Program-made: the position numbers and the translations under genes
Assembly: GCA_001896885.1 (NCBI GenBank)
Contig: MKRJ01000035.1
Location: forward strand, 1 to 48,618
Direction of reading: 5' to 3'
DNA length: 48,618 nt
Source: Rhizobiales bacterium 65-79
Lineage (GTDB): Bacteria; Pseudomonadota; Alphaproteobacteria; Rhizobiales; Rhizobiaceae
In this document: positions 25,682 to 32,651 of the stretch, piece after piece
Position numbering within the stretch: position 1 is the first letter of the stretch
Layout of the letters: each line of letters starts with the position of its first letter
Notes under the pieces: generated by a model
The model's database searches: none
What the model was told of the DNA's origin: nothing
Seen by the model: only the letters and a program-made list of their open reading frames with translations

Positions 25682-26794
25682 ATGAACGCTCCCAAGGCCG
25701 GCAGGAAACCGTCTTCCGCGAAGCTTCGCCTCGAAGGCATATCAAAGCTCTACGGACCGGTTGCCGCGTTGGAATCCACCGACCTTGAGATGGCGGAAGG
25801 CGAATTCCTTACCTTGCTCGGTCCTTCAGGATCGGGCAAGACGACGCTCTTGTCGGTCGTGGCCGGGCTTATAGGTCCGACCACCGGCGACGTCTGGATC
25901 GACGGCCGACGGGCTACCGGCCTTCCGCCCTTCAAGCGCGGCATCGGCATGGTCTTCCAGAACTACGCCCTGTTCCCGCATCTCACCATCTTCGAGAACA
26001 TCGCTTTCCCGTTGCGCATGCGGCGCCTGCCGCGTGAGGAGGTCGACCGCGAGGTCCGAAGGGTGCTTGACATCATCAAGCTTCCACAGGTCGCCGACAG
26101 GCTACCGCGAGAGCTTTCCGGCGGCCAACAGCAGCGTATCGCCCTGGCGCGCTGCATCGTTTACAGCCCCTCGATCGTGCTGATGGACGAACCGCTCGGC
26201 GCACTCGACAAGAATTTGCGCGACCACATGCAAATGGAGATCAAGCGTCTCCATGCCGAACTCGGCATCACGGTCCTCTACGTCACGCACGATCAGGAGG
26301 AAGCGATGGCGATGTCGGACCGCATCTGCCTGATGAACGCGGCGCGGATCGAGCAGGTGGCCAGCCCGCATGACCTCTACTTCAGCCCGGCGAGCGTGTT
26401 CGCGGCAAGCTTCCTCGGCGATTCCAACATCCATGGCGGCCGGCTGGCTTCTATGAACGGCAAGGCCGTCATCAAGCTCGGCAATGGAGAGACGCTGACA
26501 GCCGCCGTGGACGATCGTTTCGCCGTCGACAAGCCGCTCAACTGGATGGTTCGGCCAGAGAGCCTGCATCTCACGACGCTGGACAGCAACCTTCCCAACA
26601 AGCTGCGCGGCACAGTCCAGAAGATCGTTTTCGCAGGCGGCGTCACCAAACTGCACGTCCGGACCGACGATGGCAGCGTTTTTGTCGTCAAGGAACTCAC
26701 GACACCGGGAGCTCTCTTAGCCGAGGACCGCGAGGTGGTGCTGGGATGGCGTCCGGAGGATACGATCCTGCTTCCGGGAAACGAGATGCAATGA
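25682..26794 (+). CDS. ABC transporter ATP-binding protein, PotA type
   Basis: The 370-residue ATPase has Walker A GPSGSGKTT (47-55), signature LSGGQQQRIALAR, Walker B VLMDEPLGALD and H-loop THD, then a C-terminal TOBE-like part (LNWMVRPESLHL region). It closely resembles the ATPase at 3242-4366 in the motifs, but outside them the two are clearly distinct paralogues. It lies 21 bases after the binding-protein gene and shares an ATGA overlap with the permease gene. It powers uptake of the locus substrate. Confidence 0.92.
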   Translation: MNAPKAGRKPSSAKLRLEGISKLYGPVAALESTDLEMAEGEFLTLLGPSGSGKTTLLSVVAGLIGPTTGDVWIDGRRATGLPPFKRGIGMVFQNYALFPHLTIFENIAFPLRMRRLPREEVDREVRRVLDIIKLPQVADRLPRELSGGQQQRIALARCIVYSPSIVLMDEPLGALDKNLRDHMQMEIKRLHAELGITVLYVTHDQEEAMAMSDRICLMNAARIEQVASPHDLYFSPASVFAASFLGDSNIHGGRLASMNGKAVIKLGNGETLTAAVDDRFAVDKPLNWMVRPESLHLTTLDSNLPNKLRGTVQKIVFAGGVTKLHVRTDDGSVFVVKELTTPGALLAEDREVVLGWRPEDTILLPGNEMQ

Positions 26795-28611
26795 CGCAGG
26801 CGGATATCGTATTCGCGAGGGGTCCAGCCAGGAAAGGGCGAGCGACCGGCATTTTGGACAGGGGAACCTGGACGACGCTCGGCCTTTTGGCACCGGCTTT
26901 CGTGTTCCTCGCCATCTTCTTCATCTATCCGGTCGCCCAGCTTCTCTTCCTGTCAGTCAGGACGCCCGCCGGGGCGTTCACGGGCCAGAACTACGCTCGC
27001 ATCGCCACCGATCCGGTCTTTCTCGACGTGCTGGCGATTACCTTCAAGATATCGTTGTGGACGACGGTAATTTCGATCGTCGGCGGCTATCCCATCGCCT
27101 ACCTTTTGGCGAATGCGCCGGAGAAACGGCGCAACCGGCTGATGATCTGGGTGCTTTTGCCGTTCTGGACGAGCTTTCTCGTCCGCACCTTCGCCTGGAT
27201 GATCCTCCTCGGCAAGAACGGGGCGGTGAACAAGCTCTTGATGGCGGTCGGCCTGACGGACGCCCCCCTGGCGATGATCTACAATCTGATGGGCACATTG
27301 ATAGGCATGGTGCACGCGATGATGCCGCTTGCGATCATCACCATGCTGCCGGTGATGCAGAAGATAGATCCCAATCTGATGCGTGCCGCGGACACGCTCG
27401 GCGCGCGGGGCGGACAGGCTTTCTGGCGGATCTATTTTCCGCAATCCATGCCCGGCGTCAGCGCCGCCGCCATCATGGTCTTCATCTCCTCGCTCGGCTT
27501 TTTCATCGTGCCATCCCTGTTGGGTGGCGCCCATGAGACGATGCTGCCGCAGGTGATCATCACGCAATTGCAGGAACTTCTGAACTGGGCGTTCGCCGGC
27601 GCGCTTGCCGTGCTTTTGCTTGTCGCGGCGCTGATCGTCTTTGTGCTCTATGACCGTATCGTTGGCATGTCGACGCTCGCAGGCGCGTCCGGCGAAACCA
27701 GCAAGAAGAGTGTTTCCGGTCTGGCGATGATCGGCGGCAAGACAGGTGCGTGGATTCTCGGCGGCCTCGGCAATCTGTGCGCATTGAGCTCAAGCTTGTG
27801 GGAAACGATCGTTCCGCCGGTTGCGCGCGGGCGTACGACGCAGATCGCCAAATGGACGGCTTTCTGTCTGATTGTCGGGTTTCTTGTGCTGCCGGCCCTG
27901 TTTGTGATCCCGGCATCGTTCACGGCCGGCAATACGGTCGATTTCCCGCCTCAGGGTTTTTCGCTCAAATGGTATGAGGCTTATCTCTCGTCGCCCGAAT
28001 GGATCAGCGCCACCTATAATTCCTTCTTTGTAGCCATCGTTTCCGGATTGATCGCGCTCCTTCTCGGCACGGCGGCCGCCTTCGGCCTGACGCGCCGCCG
28101 CATCCCGGCCGCGACGGCGGTGCTCAGCCTCGTCCTGTCGCCACTGATCATCCCGCGTATCGTCATAGCGGTGGCGCTGTTTTATCTCTATTCCCGTATC
28201 GGGCTGGTCGGAACGCTTACCGGGCTGGTCATTGGCCACGTGGTGCTGGCGCTGCCCTATGTGGTCATCACGGTCTTCGCCGTGCTCAGCACATACGACA
28301 GACGTCTCGATCAAGCAGCCAACACGCTCGGCGCCAATCCATGGCGAACGCTCTGGCACATCACCCTGCCGCAGATCAAAGGCGGCCTGGTGGCGGCGTT
28401 CCTGTTTGCCTTCATCACCTCGTTCGACGAACTCACCGTCGCGCTGTTCATCACGGGCGGCGCCATGACCACTCTGCCGCGGCAGATCTGGAGCGACATG
28501 CTTTTGCAGATCAATCCGACACTCGCGGCCGTGGCCACGGTGCTTTTGGTGGTCATGACGGCGCTGCTCTTCGCCGGGGAATTCTTCCGCCGCCCGGGGC
28601 GAGCCCGATAG
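26791..28611 (+). CDS. ABC transporter permease, PotB-PotC-like domains fused
   Basis: The 606-residue membrane protein holds two permease halves. The first half (about 25-290) has the EAA loop RAADTLGARGGQAFWRIYFP, and the second (about 365-600) has QAANTLGANPWRTLWHITLP. A hydrophilic linker of about 70 residues joins them, longer than in the fused permease at 4350-6017. The start is ATG 26791, overlapping the ATPase stop by four bases (ATGA). Fusion of the two halves in both importers of one window is unusual and may reflect a shared importer subfamily. The substrate is unknown. Confidence 0.9.
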   Translation: MTQADIVFARGPARKGRATGILDRGTWTTLGLLAPAFVFLAIFFIYPVAQLLFLSVRTPAGAFTGQNYARIATDPVFLDVLAITFKISLWTTVISIVGGYPIAYLLANAPEKRRNRLMIWVLLPFWTSFLVRTFAWMILLGKNGAVNKLLMAVGLTDAPLAMIYNLMGTLIGMVHAMMPLAIITMLPVMQKIDPNLMRAADTLGARGGQAFWRIYFPQSMPGVSAAAIMVFISSLGFFIVPSLLGGAHETMLPQVIITQLQELLNWAFAGALAVLLLVAALIVFVLYDRIVGMSTLAGASGETSKKSVSGLAMIGGKTGAWILGGLGNLCALSSSLWETIVPPVARGRTTQIAKWTAFCLIVGFLVLPALFVIPASFTAGNTVDFPPQGFSLKWYEAYLSSPEWISATYNSFFVAIVSGLIALLLGTAAAFGLTRRRIPAATAVLSLVLSPLIIPRIVIAVALFYLYSRIGLVGTLTGLVIGHVVLALPYVVITVFAVLSTYDRRLDQAANTLGANPWRTLWHITLPQIKGGLVAAFLFAFITSFDELTVALFITGGAMTTLPRQIWSDMLLQINPTLAAVATVLLVVMTALLFAGEFFRRPGRAR

Positions 28612-28650
28612 GGTCCCGAGAGTAATCGCGAGACACAAAGAGGACTTCCA

Positions 28651-29370
28651 GTGACTGCAACACGGGCCAAGACTTACTTCGGCGTCACGCTCGGCATCTT
28701 GATGGTGAACAGCACCTTTCGTCGCTATCTCGGCGATATCGGCAATGCCGAAACCTGGTCCTTTCCGGTCCAGTACAGGATCGTTGCAGACGCCGTTCCC
28801 TCGCGGATGACGGAACTGCACAATTCGAGCCTTCTGGAGCCTTTCAAGCGCGCTGCGGACGAACTCATCGCCGCCGGCGTCGATGGCATCACCACTACAT
28901 GCGGCTTCCTGTCGATCTACCAGAGGGAACTCGCCGACTATTGCAGCGTGCCGGTGGCCACCAGCAGCCTGCTGCAGGTGCCGATGGTCGAACGCATGCT
29001 GCCGACGGGCAGGCGCGTCGGCATCCTTACCTATAATGGCGACGTGCTGAACGGCCCTTATCTCGAAGCTGTGGGCATTGCTCCGGATACGCCGGTAATC
29101 GGCGTGCCCCAGGATTCCAATTTTGTCCGCTGGATCAAGGAGGGGGATAATTCGGTCACCTTCGACATGCTGCGCGAGGAAGTGGTCGCAACAGCGGAGA
29201 CATTGATGCGCCGACACCCCGATATCGGCGCCATCGTCTCGGAATGCACCAACCTGGCGCCCTTTACCTACGATATCGCGGAGCGCGTCGGCGTCCCGGT
29301 ATTCGACACAGTGACGATGGTGAACCTGTTCCATGCCAGCCTGCGGCCACGCCGCTACGACAATCACTGA
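28651..29370 (+). CDS. Aspartate/glutamate racemase-family protein
   Basis: The 239-residue protein has the two cysteines expected of this cofactor-independent family: Cys84 in TTTCGF and Cys199 in SECTNL. The family includes Asp, Glu and hydantoin racemases and maleate isomerase, all of which move a proton at an alpha-carbon or double bond. GTG at 28651 has AGAGGA seven bases upstream. It follows the importer by 39 bases and precedes an FAD amine oxidase, so it probably interconverts enantiomers of an amino-acid-like substrate, perhaps to match the stereochemistry the flavoenzyme needs. The substrate cannot be named. Confidence 0.82.
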   Translation: MTATRAKTYFGVTLGILMVNSTFRRYLGDIGNAETWSFPVQYRIVADAVPSRMTELHNSSLLEPFKRAADELIAAGVDGITTTCGFLSIYQRELADYCSVPVATSSLLQVPMVERMLPTGRRVGILTYNGDVLNGPYLEAVGIAPDTPVIGVPQDSNFVRWIKEGDNSVTFDMLREEVVATAETLMRRHPDIGAIVSECTNLAPFTYDIAERVGVPVFDTVTMVNLFHASLRPRRYDNH

Positions 29371-29385
29371 TCAGGGGCGCTTGTC

Positions 29386-30510
29386 ATGGCAGAGCGCCAT
29401 CCCACGTCGGATTTCGTCGTGATCGGCGGCGGCATTGTCGGTGCAAGCATAGCCTATGGACTGGCGAAGTCGGGCGAGAAGGTGCTGCTGCTCGACGAAG
29501 GGGATGTCGCTTTCCGTGCCGCGCGCGGCAATCTCGGCAATGTTTGGGTACAGGGCAAGGGTGCGACGTCGCATGCCTATGCCGATCTCACCCGCAACGC
29601 CGCCAATCGTTGGGGGGGATTCGCCGCCGCCCTCCAGGAAGAGACCGGCATCGATCTCCATTTCCGCCGGCCTGGAGCCTTCTACATCTGCTTCAGCGAG
29701 GAGGAGCTCGAACGACGTTCCGGCATGATGGCGTCGATCAATGAACATGCGACCGTCCGCAGCGAATTCGAGACGGTCGGGCCTGAAGAACTGAGGCGTA
29801 GGCTGCCCGAAATCGGACCCGAGATCGCCGGCGCTACCTATTGTCCGGATGACGGCACGGCCAATCCGCTTTTCCTTCTGCGCGCGCTGATCAAGGCTGC
29901 TGCCGGTTTCGGCGCGACTTATCTGCCCCGAAGGAAGGTGGTCAGCCTGTGCAGAGACGGCGAAGGCATATGCATCGAAACCGAGGCCGGGACATTTCAT
30001 GCCGGCCGTGTCGTCCTTGCCGCCGGACTTGGCAATGGGAAGCTCGCCCCGCAATTGGGTATGACCGCTCCGGTGAGGCCTGTTCGCGGTCAGATCATGG
30101 TGACCGAGAAGGTACGCAAATTCCTTGATTTCGGAACCAATTTCATACGCCAGACAGTGGAAGGAGGCTGCGTGTTCGGCGAATCTTCCGAAGAGGCCGG
30201 CTTTGACGAGGGCACCACGCTTTCGGTCCTGCGGGAAACGGCGCGGCGGGCGGTCACCGCCTTTCCGCTGCTACGCGACGCCCGTGTCGTGCGGGCTTGG
30301 GGGGCGCTGCGCATCATGACCCCTGACGGCGTGCCGGTCTATCAGCAGGCGCCTGGCGCCGGGAACGTGTTCCTCATCACCGTGCACAGCGGCGTGACCC
30401 TGGCACCCTTCCATGCTGGAGAGATGGCCGTGGCGCTACGCCAGAACAGGCTCGACCCGGACAGATACCTTCCTTTCTCCCCGGAGCGCTTCAATGTTCA
30501 GGCCGCTTGA
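29386..30510 (+). CDS. FAD-dependent amine/D-amino-acid oxidoreductase, HcnC / opine-oxidase subunit-like
   Basis: The 374-residue protein of the DAO family has an N-terminal dinucleotide fold VVIGGGIVGASIAYGLAKSG and a C-terminal block FLITVHSGVTLAPFHAGEMA. With the next two genes it makes the three-part pattern known from HcnABC, octopine/nopaline oxidase and D-hydroxyproline dehydrogenase: a DAO-like catalytic subunit, a small 2Fe-2S protein and a larger FAD protein. Those enzymes oxidise an N-substituted or D-amino acid to an imine and pass electrons to the respiratory chain. It lies 15 bases after the racemase gene, and its end overlaps the ferredoxin-like gene by 17 bases. Confidence 0.87.
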   Translation: MAERHPTSDFVVIGGGIVGASIAYGLAKSGEKVLLLDEGDVAFRAARGNLGNVWVQGKGATSHAYADLTRNAANRWGGFAAALQEETGIDLHFRRPGAFYICFSEEELERRSGMMASINEHATVRSEFETVGPEELRRRLPEIGPEIAGATYCPDDGTANPLFLLRALIKAAAGFGATYLPRRKVVSLCRDGEGICIETEAGTFHAGRVVLAAGLGNGKLAPQLGMTAPVRPVRGQIMVTEKVRKFLDFGTNFIRQTVEGGCVFGESSEEAGFDEGTTLSVLRETARRAVTAFPLLRDARVVRAWGALRIMTPDGVPVYQQAPGAGNVFLITVHSGVTLAPFHAGEMAVALRQNRLDPDRYLPFSPERFNVQAA

Positions 30511-30805
30511 CGACAAAGGTGGAAAGGCCGTTGCCATCGAGATCGAGGGGCGCAGCCAGATCGTGCCTGCGGCTTCGAACCTTGCCGCGGCTCTCCTGTC
30601 GGCCGGGTTCTCGCCATTCCGGACGACACCCGCCGGAGCGGCCCCGCGCCAGCCCTATTGCATGATGGGAGTGTGCTTCGACTGCCTCGTCGAGATCGAC
30701 GGTCTCCCCAATCGGCAGGCCTGTCTCGAAACCGTGCGCGAGGGCATGCATGTCAGGCGACAACAGGGTGCGGCCGCCATCGGGGAAAAAGGCAAAGCCC
30801 GATGA
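30494..30805 (+). CDS. Small (2Fe-2S)-binding subunit, HcnA-like
   Basis: The 103-residue protein has Cys56, Cys61, Cys64 (CMMGVCFDC) and Cys77, the four ligands of a plant-type 2Fe-2S cluster as found in HcnA and in the N-terminal part of sarcosine-oxidase-like alpha chains. ATG at 30494 has GGAG seven bases upstream; longer reading frames begin inside the flavoprotein gene and are not used. It overlaps the genes on both sides (17 bases and ATGA). It should carry electrons between the two flavoproteins of the trio. Confidence 0.88.
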   Translation: MFRPLDDKGGKAVAIEIEGRSQIVPAASNLAAALLSAGFSPFRTTPAGAAPRQPYCMMGVCFDCLVEIDGLPNRQACLETVREGMHVRRQQGAAAIGEKGKAR

Positions 30806-32223
30806 ACGAAATGGTCGATCTGGCCATCATCGGCGCGGGGCCGGCCGGGATGTCCGCCGCCTGTGCCGCTCGTGCCTGTCGCCTCTCCGTCGTTCTCCTT
30901 GATGAGCAGCCCTCTCCGGGAGGGCAGATCTATCGGGGCATTGCCGAGGCGAGGGACGACCGTCTGGCCGCCATTCTCGGCAAGGACTATGCGGCCGGCG
31001 AGGAAATATACCGACGCTTCGTCGCCTGCGGGGCGAACTATCGGCCTGCAACGACCGTGTGGCGCATCGGCCCCGACGGCCTCTCCTGGATTTCGGCGGG
31101 ACGAAGCGGGGAACTGGCCGCGCGGCGCGTGCTCGTGGCGACGGGCGCGATGGAAAGGCCGTTTCCGAGCAAGGGATGGACACTTCCCGGCGTCATGACG
31201 GCCGGCGCCGGGCAGATCCTGCTCAAGGCCTCCCGTCTCGTCGCCGACGGCGCCGTCTTCGTCGGCTGCGGGCCGCTCCTCTACCTTGTCGCCCATCAAT
31301 ATTTGAATGCCGGTGTCACCGTCCGCGCCATCCTCGACACGGCACCGCGCGAAAATCTCCTTCCGGCTTCAGCCCTGCTGCCCGGCGCGCTGCGACAGCC
31401 CCACTATATCGTCAAGGGCCTGCGAATGATCGCGGCGCTACGCCGGTCAGGCGTTCGCATGCACCGCAATGTCCGGGCGGTATCGTTTTCCGGCCAGGAC
31501 AGGCTGGAGGCCGTTCACTGGCGCGACCGGTCGGGCGAATACGCACTCGAATGCGCCGAAGCTTTCGTCCACCAGGGCGTCATTCCCAATCTCAATATGA
31601 CCATGTCCACGGGGTGCCGGCATGCCTGGGACGAGCAACAGCTTTGCTGGCGACCCGACCTCGACGCGCTCGGCCGCAGCAGCCTCCAATGGTTGCTGGT
31701 GGCCGGCGACGGCGGCGGGATAGGCGGAGCCCGGTCGGCGGCGCTGTCGGGCGCCATTTCGGCACTGGCGGCGGCGCATGATCTGGGCCGGCTGGACTTC
31801 ACGGCGTTCGAACGGGAAAGCGCGCCACTGATCGCGGCACGACGGCGCGACATGGCCGTGCGGCCATTTCTCGATCGGCTCTATCGCCCGGCTCAGGGTT
31901 TTCGGATACCCGAGGACGAGGAAACCGTCATCTGCCGCTGTGAGGAAGTGACTTGCGGCGATGTCGCCCGCGCGGTTGGCGAAGGCTGCCCTGGACCCAA
32001 TCAGCTCAAGAGCTTCACCCGCGCCGGCATGGGTCCCTGCCAGGGAAGACTTTGTGGCCATACGGTCACAGAGACGATGGCCCTGCTTTCCGGCCGTACG
32101 CCTCAAGAGGTTGGCTACTATCGAATCCGCACCCCTATCAAACCCGTGACGGTCGGCGACATAGCCGGTCGCATCGAAAACGCCGAGCAAGGAGCACAGC
32201 ATGAGCAAGCCGCAGCCGATTGA
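30802..32223 (+). CDS. NAD(P)/FAD-dependent oxidoreductase with C-terminal cysteine motif, HcnB / opine-oxidase alpha-like
   Basis: A 473-residue protein with the nucleotide motif IIGAGPAGMSAA (9-20), a second FAD/NAD region at about 145-165 and a C-terminal BFD-like segment. There Cys378 and Cys380 (CRCEEV) and Cys413 and Cys418 (PCQGRLC) form a likely 2Fe-2S site. This is the alpha-chain pattern of HcnB and opine-oxidase enzymes. The ATG at 30802 overlaps the ferredoxin-like gene by four bases (ATGA). It completes the membrane-linked or soluble dehydrogenase that oxidises the locus substrate. Confidence 0.88.
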   Translation: MNEMVDLAIIGAGPAGMSAACAARACRLSVVLLDEQPSPGGQIYRGIAEARDDRLAAILGKDYAAGEEIYRRFVACGANYRPATTVWRIGPDGLSWISAGRSGELAARRVLVATGAMERPFPSKGWTLPGVMTAGAGQILLKASRLVADGAVFVGCGPLLYLVAHQYLNAGVTVRAILDTAPRENLLPASALLPGALRQPHYIVKGLRMIAALRRSGVRMHRNVRAVSFSGQDRLEAVHWRDRSGEYALECAEAFVHQGVIPNLNMTMSTGCRHAWDEQQLCWRPDLDALGRSSLQWLLVAGDGGGIGGARSAALSGAISALAAAHDLGRLDFTAFERESAPLIAARRRDMAVRPFLDRLYRPAQGFRIPEDEETVICRCEEVTCGDVARAVGEGCPGPNQLKSFTRAGMGPCQGRLCGHTVTETMALLSGRTPQEVGYYRIRTPIKPVTVGDIAGRIENAEQGAQHEQAAAD

Positions 32224-32596
32224 ATATGCCGACGCCAGCGCCGAGGTGAAAGCCGTCTATGACGACATCAAAGCCGCCCGCGACCTTCGCGACGTCAACA
32301 ATTTTTGGAAATATCTCGCCAACGATCCGAAAACGCTGCGCCGCACTTGGGAGAGCGTCAAGGAAGTGATGGCGCCGGGAGCGCTCGACGCAAGGACCAA
32401 GGAAATGGTCTACCTCGCCGTCAGCGCCACCAACAATTGCGGCTACTGCATCGCCAGCCATGGCGCAGCCGCGGCGAAGGCCGGCATGACGCCCGAGCAG
32501 TTCGGCGAGTTGATGGCCGTCGTCGGCATGGCCAACGAGACCAATCGCCTTGCCAATGGCTATCGCGTGCCAATCGACCCCGCATTCGAGAAATAG
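32201..32596 (+). CDS. Carboxymuconolactone decarboxylase/AhpD-like protein
   Basis: The 131-residue alpha-helical protein of the CMD/AhpD superfamily contains NNCGYCIASH, placing Cys80, Cys83 and His87 in the CxxC-x3-H pattern of AhpD-like thiol-disulfide or peroxidase-linked proteins, with Glu68 upstream. This set is expected in redox-active members and differs from the lactone decarboxylases. The start overlaps the preceding flavoprotein gene by 23 bases. It could protect against peroxide made by the amine oxidase or reduce a disulfide from the thiol released by the C-S lyase; both are inference. Confidence 0.87.
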   Translation: MSKPQPIEYADASAEVKAVYDDIKAARDLRDVNNFWKYLANDPKTLRRTWESVKEVMAPGALDARTKEMVYLAVSATNNCGYCIASHGAAAAKAGMTPEQFGELMAVVGMANETNRLANGYRVPIDPAFEK

Positions 32597-32651
32597 CGGC
32601 GAAGGATTGGGCGACGAACGCTGCAACCGCAAGGCCACAGGAGAGGACGAG

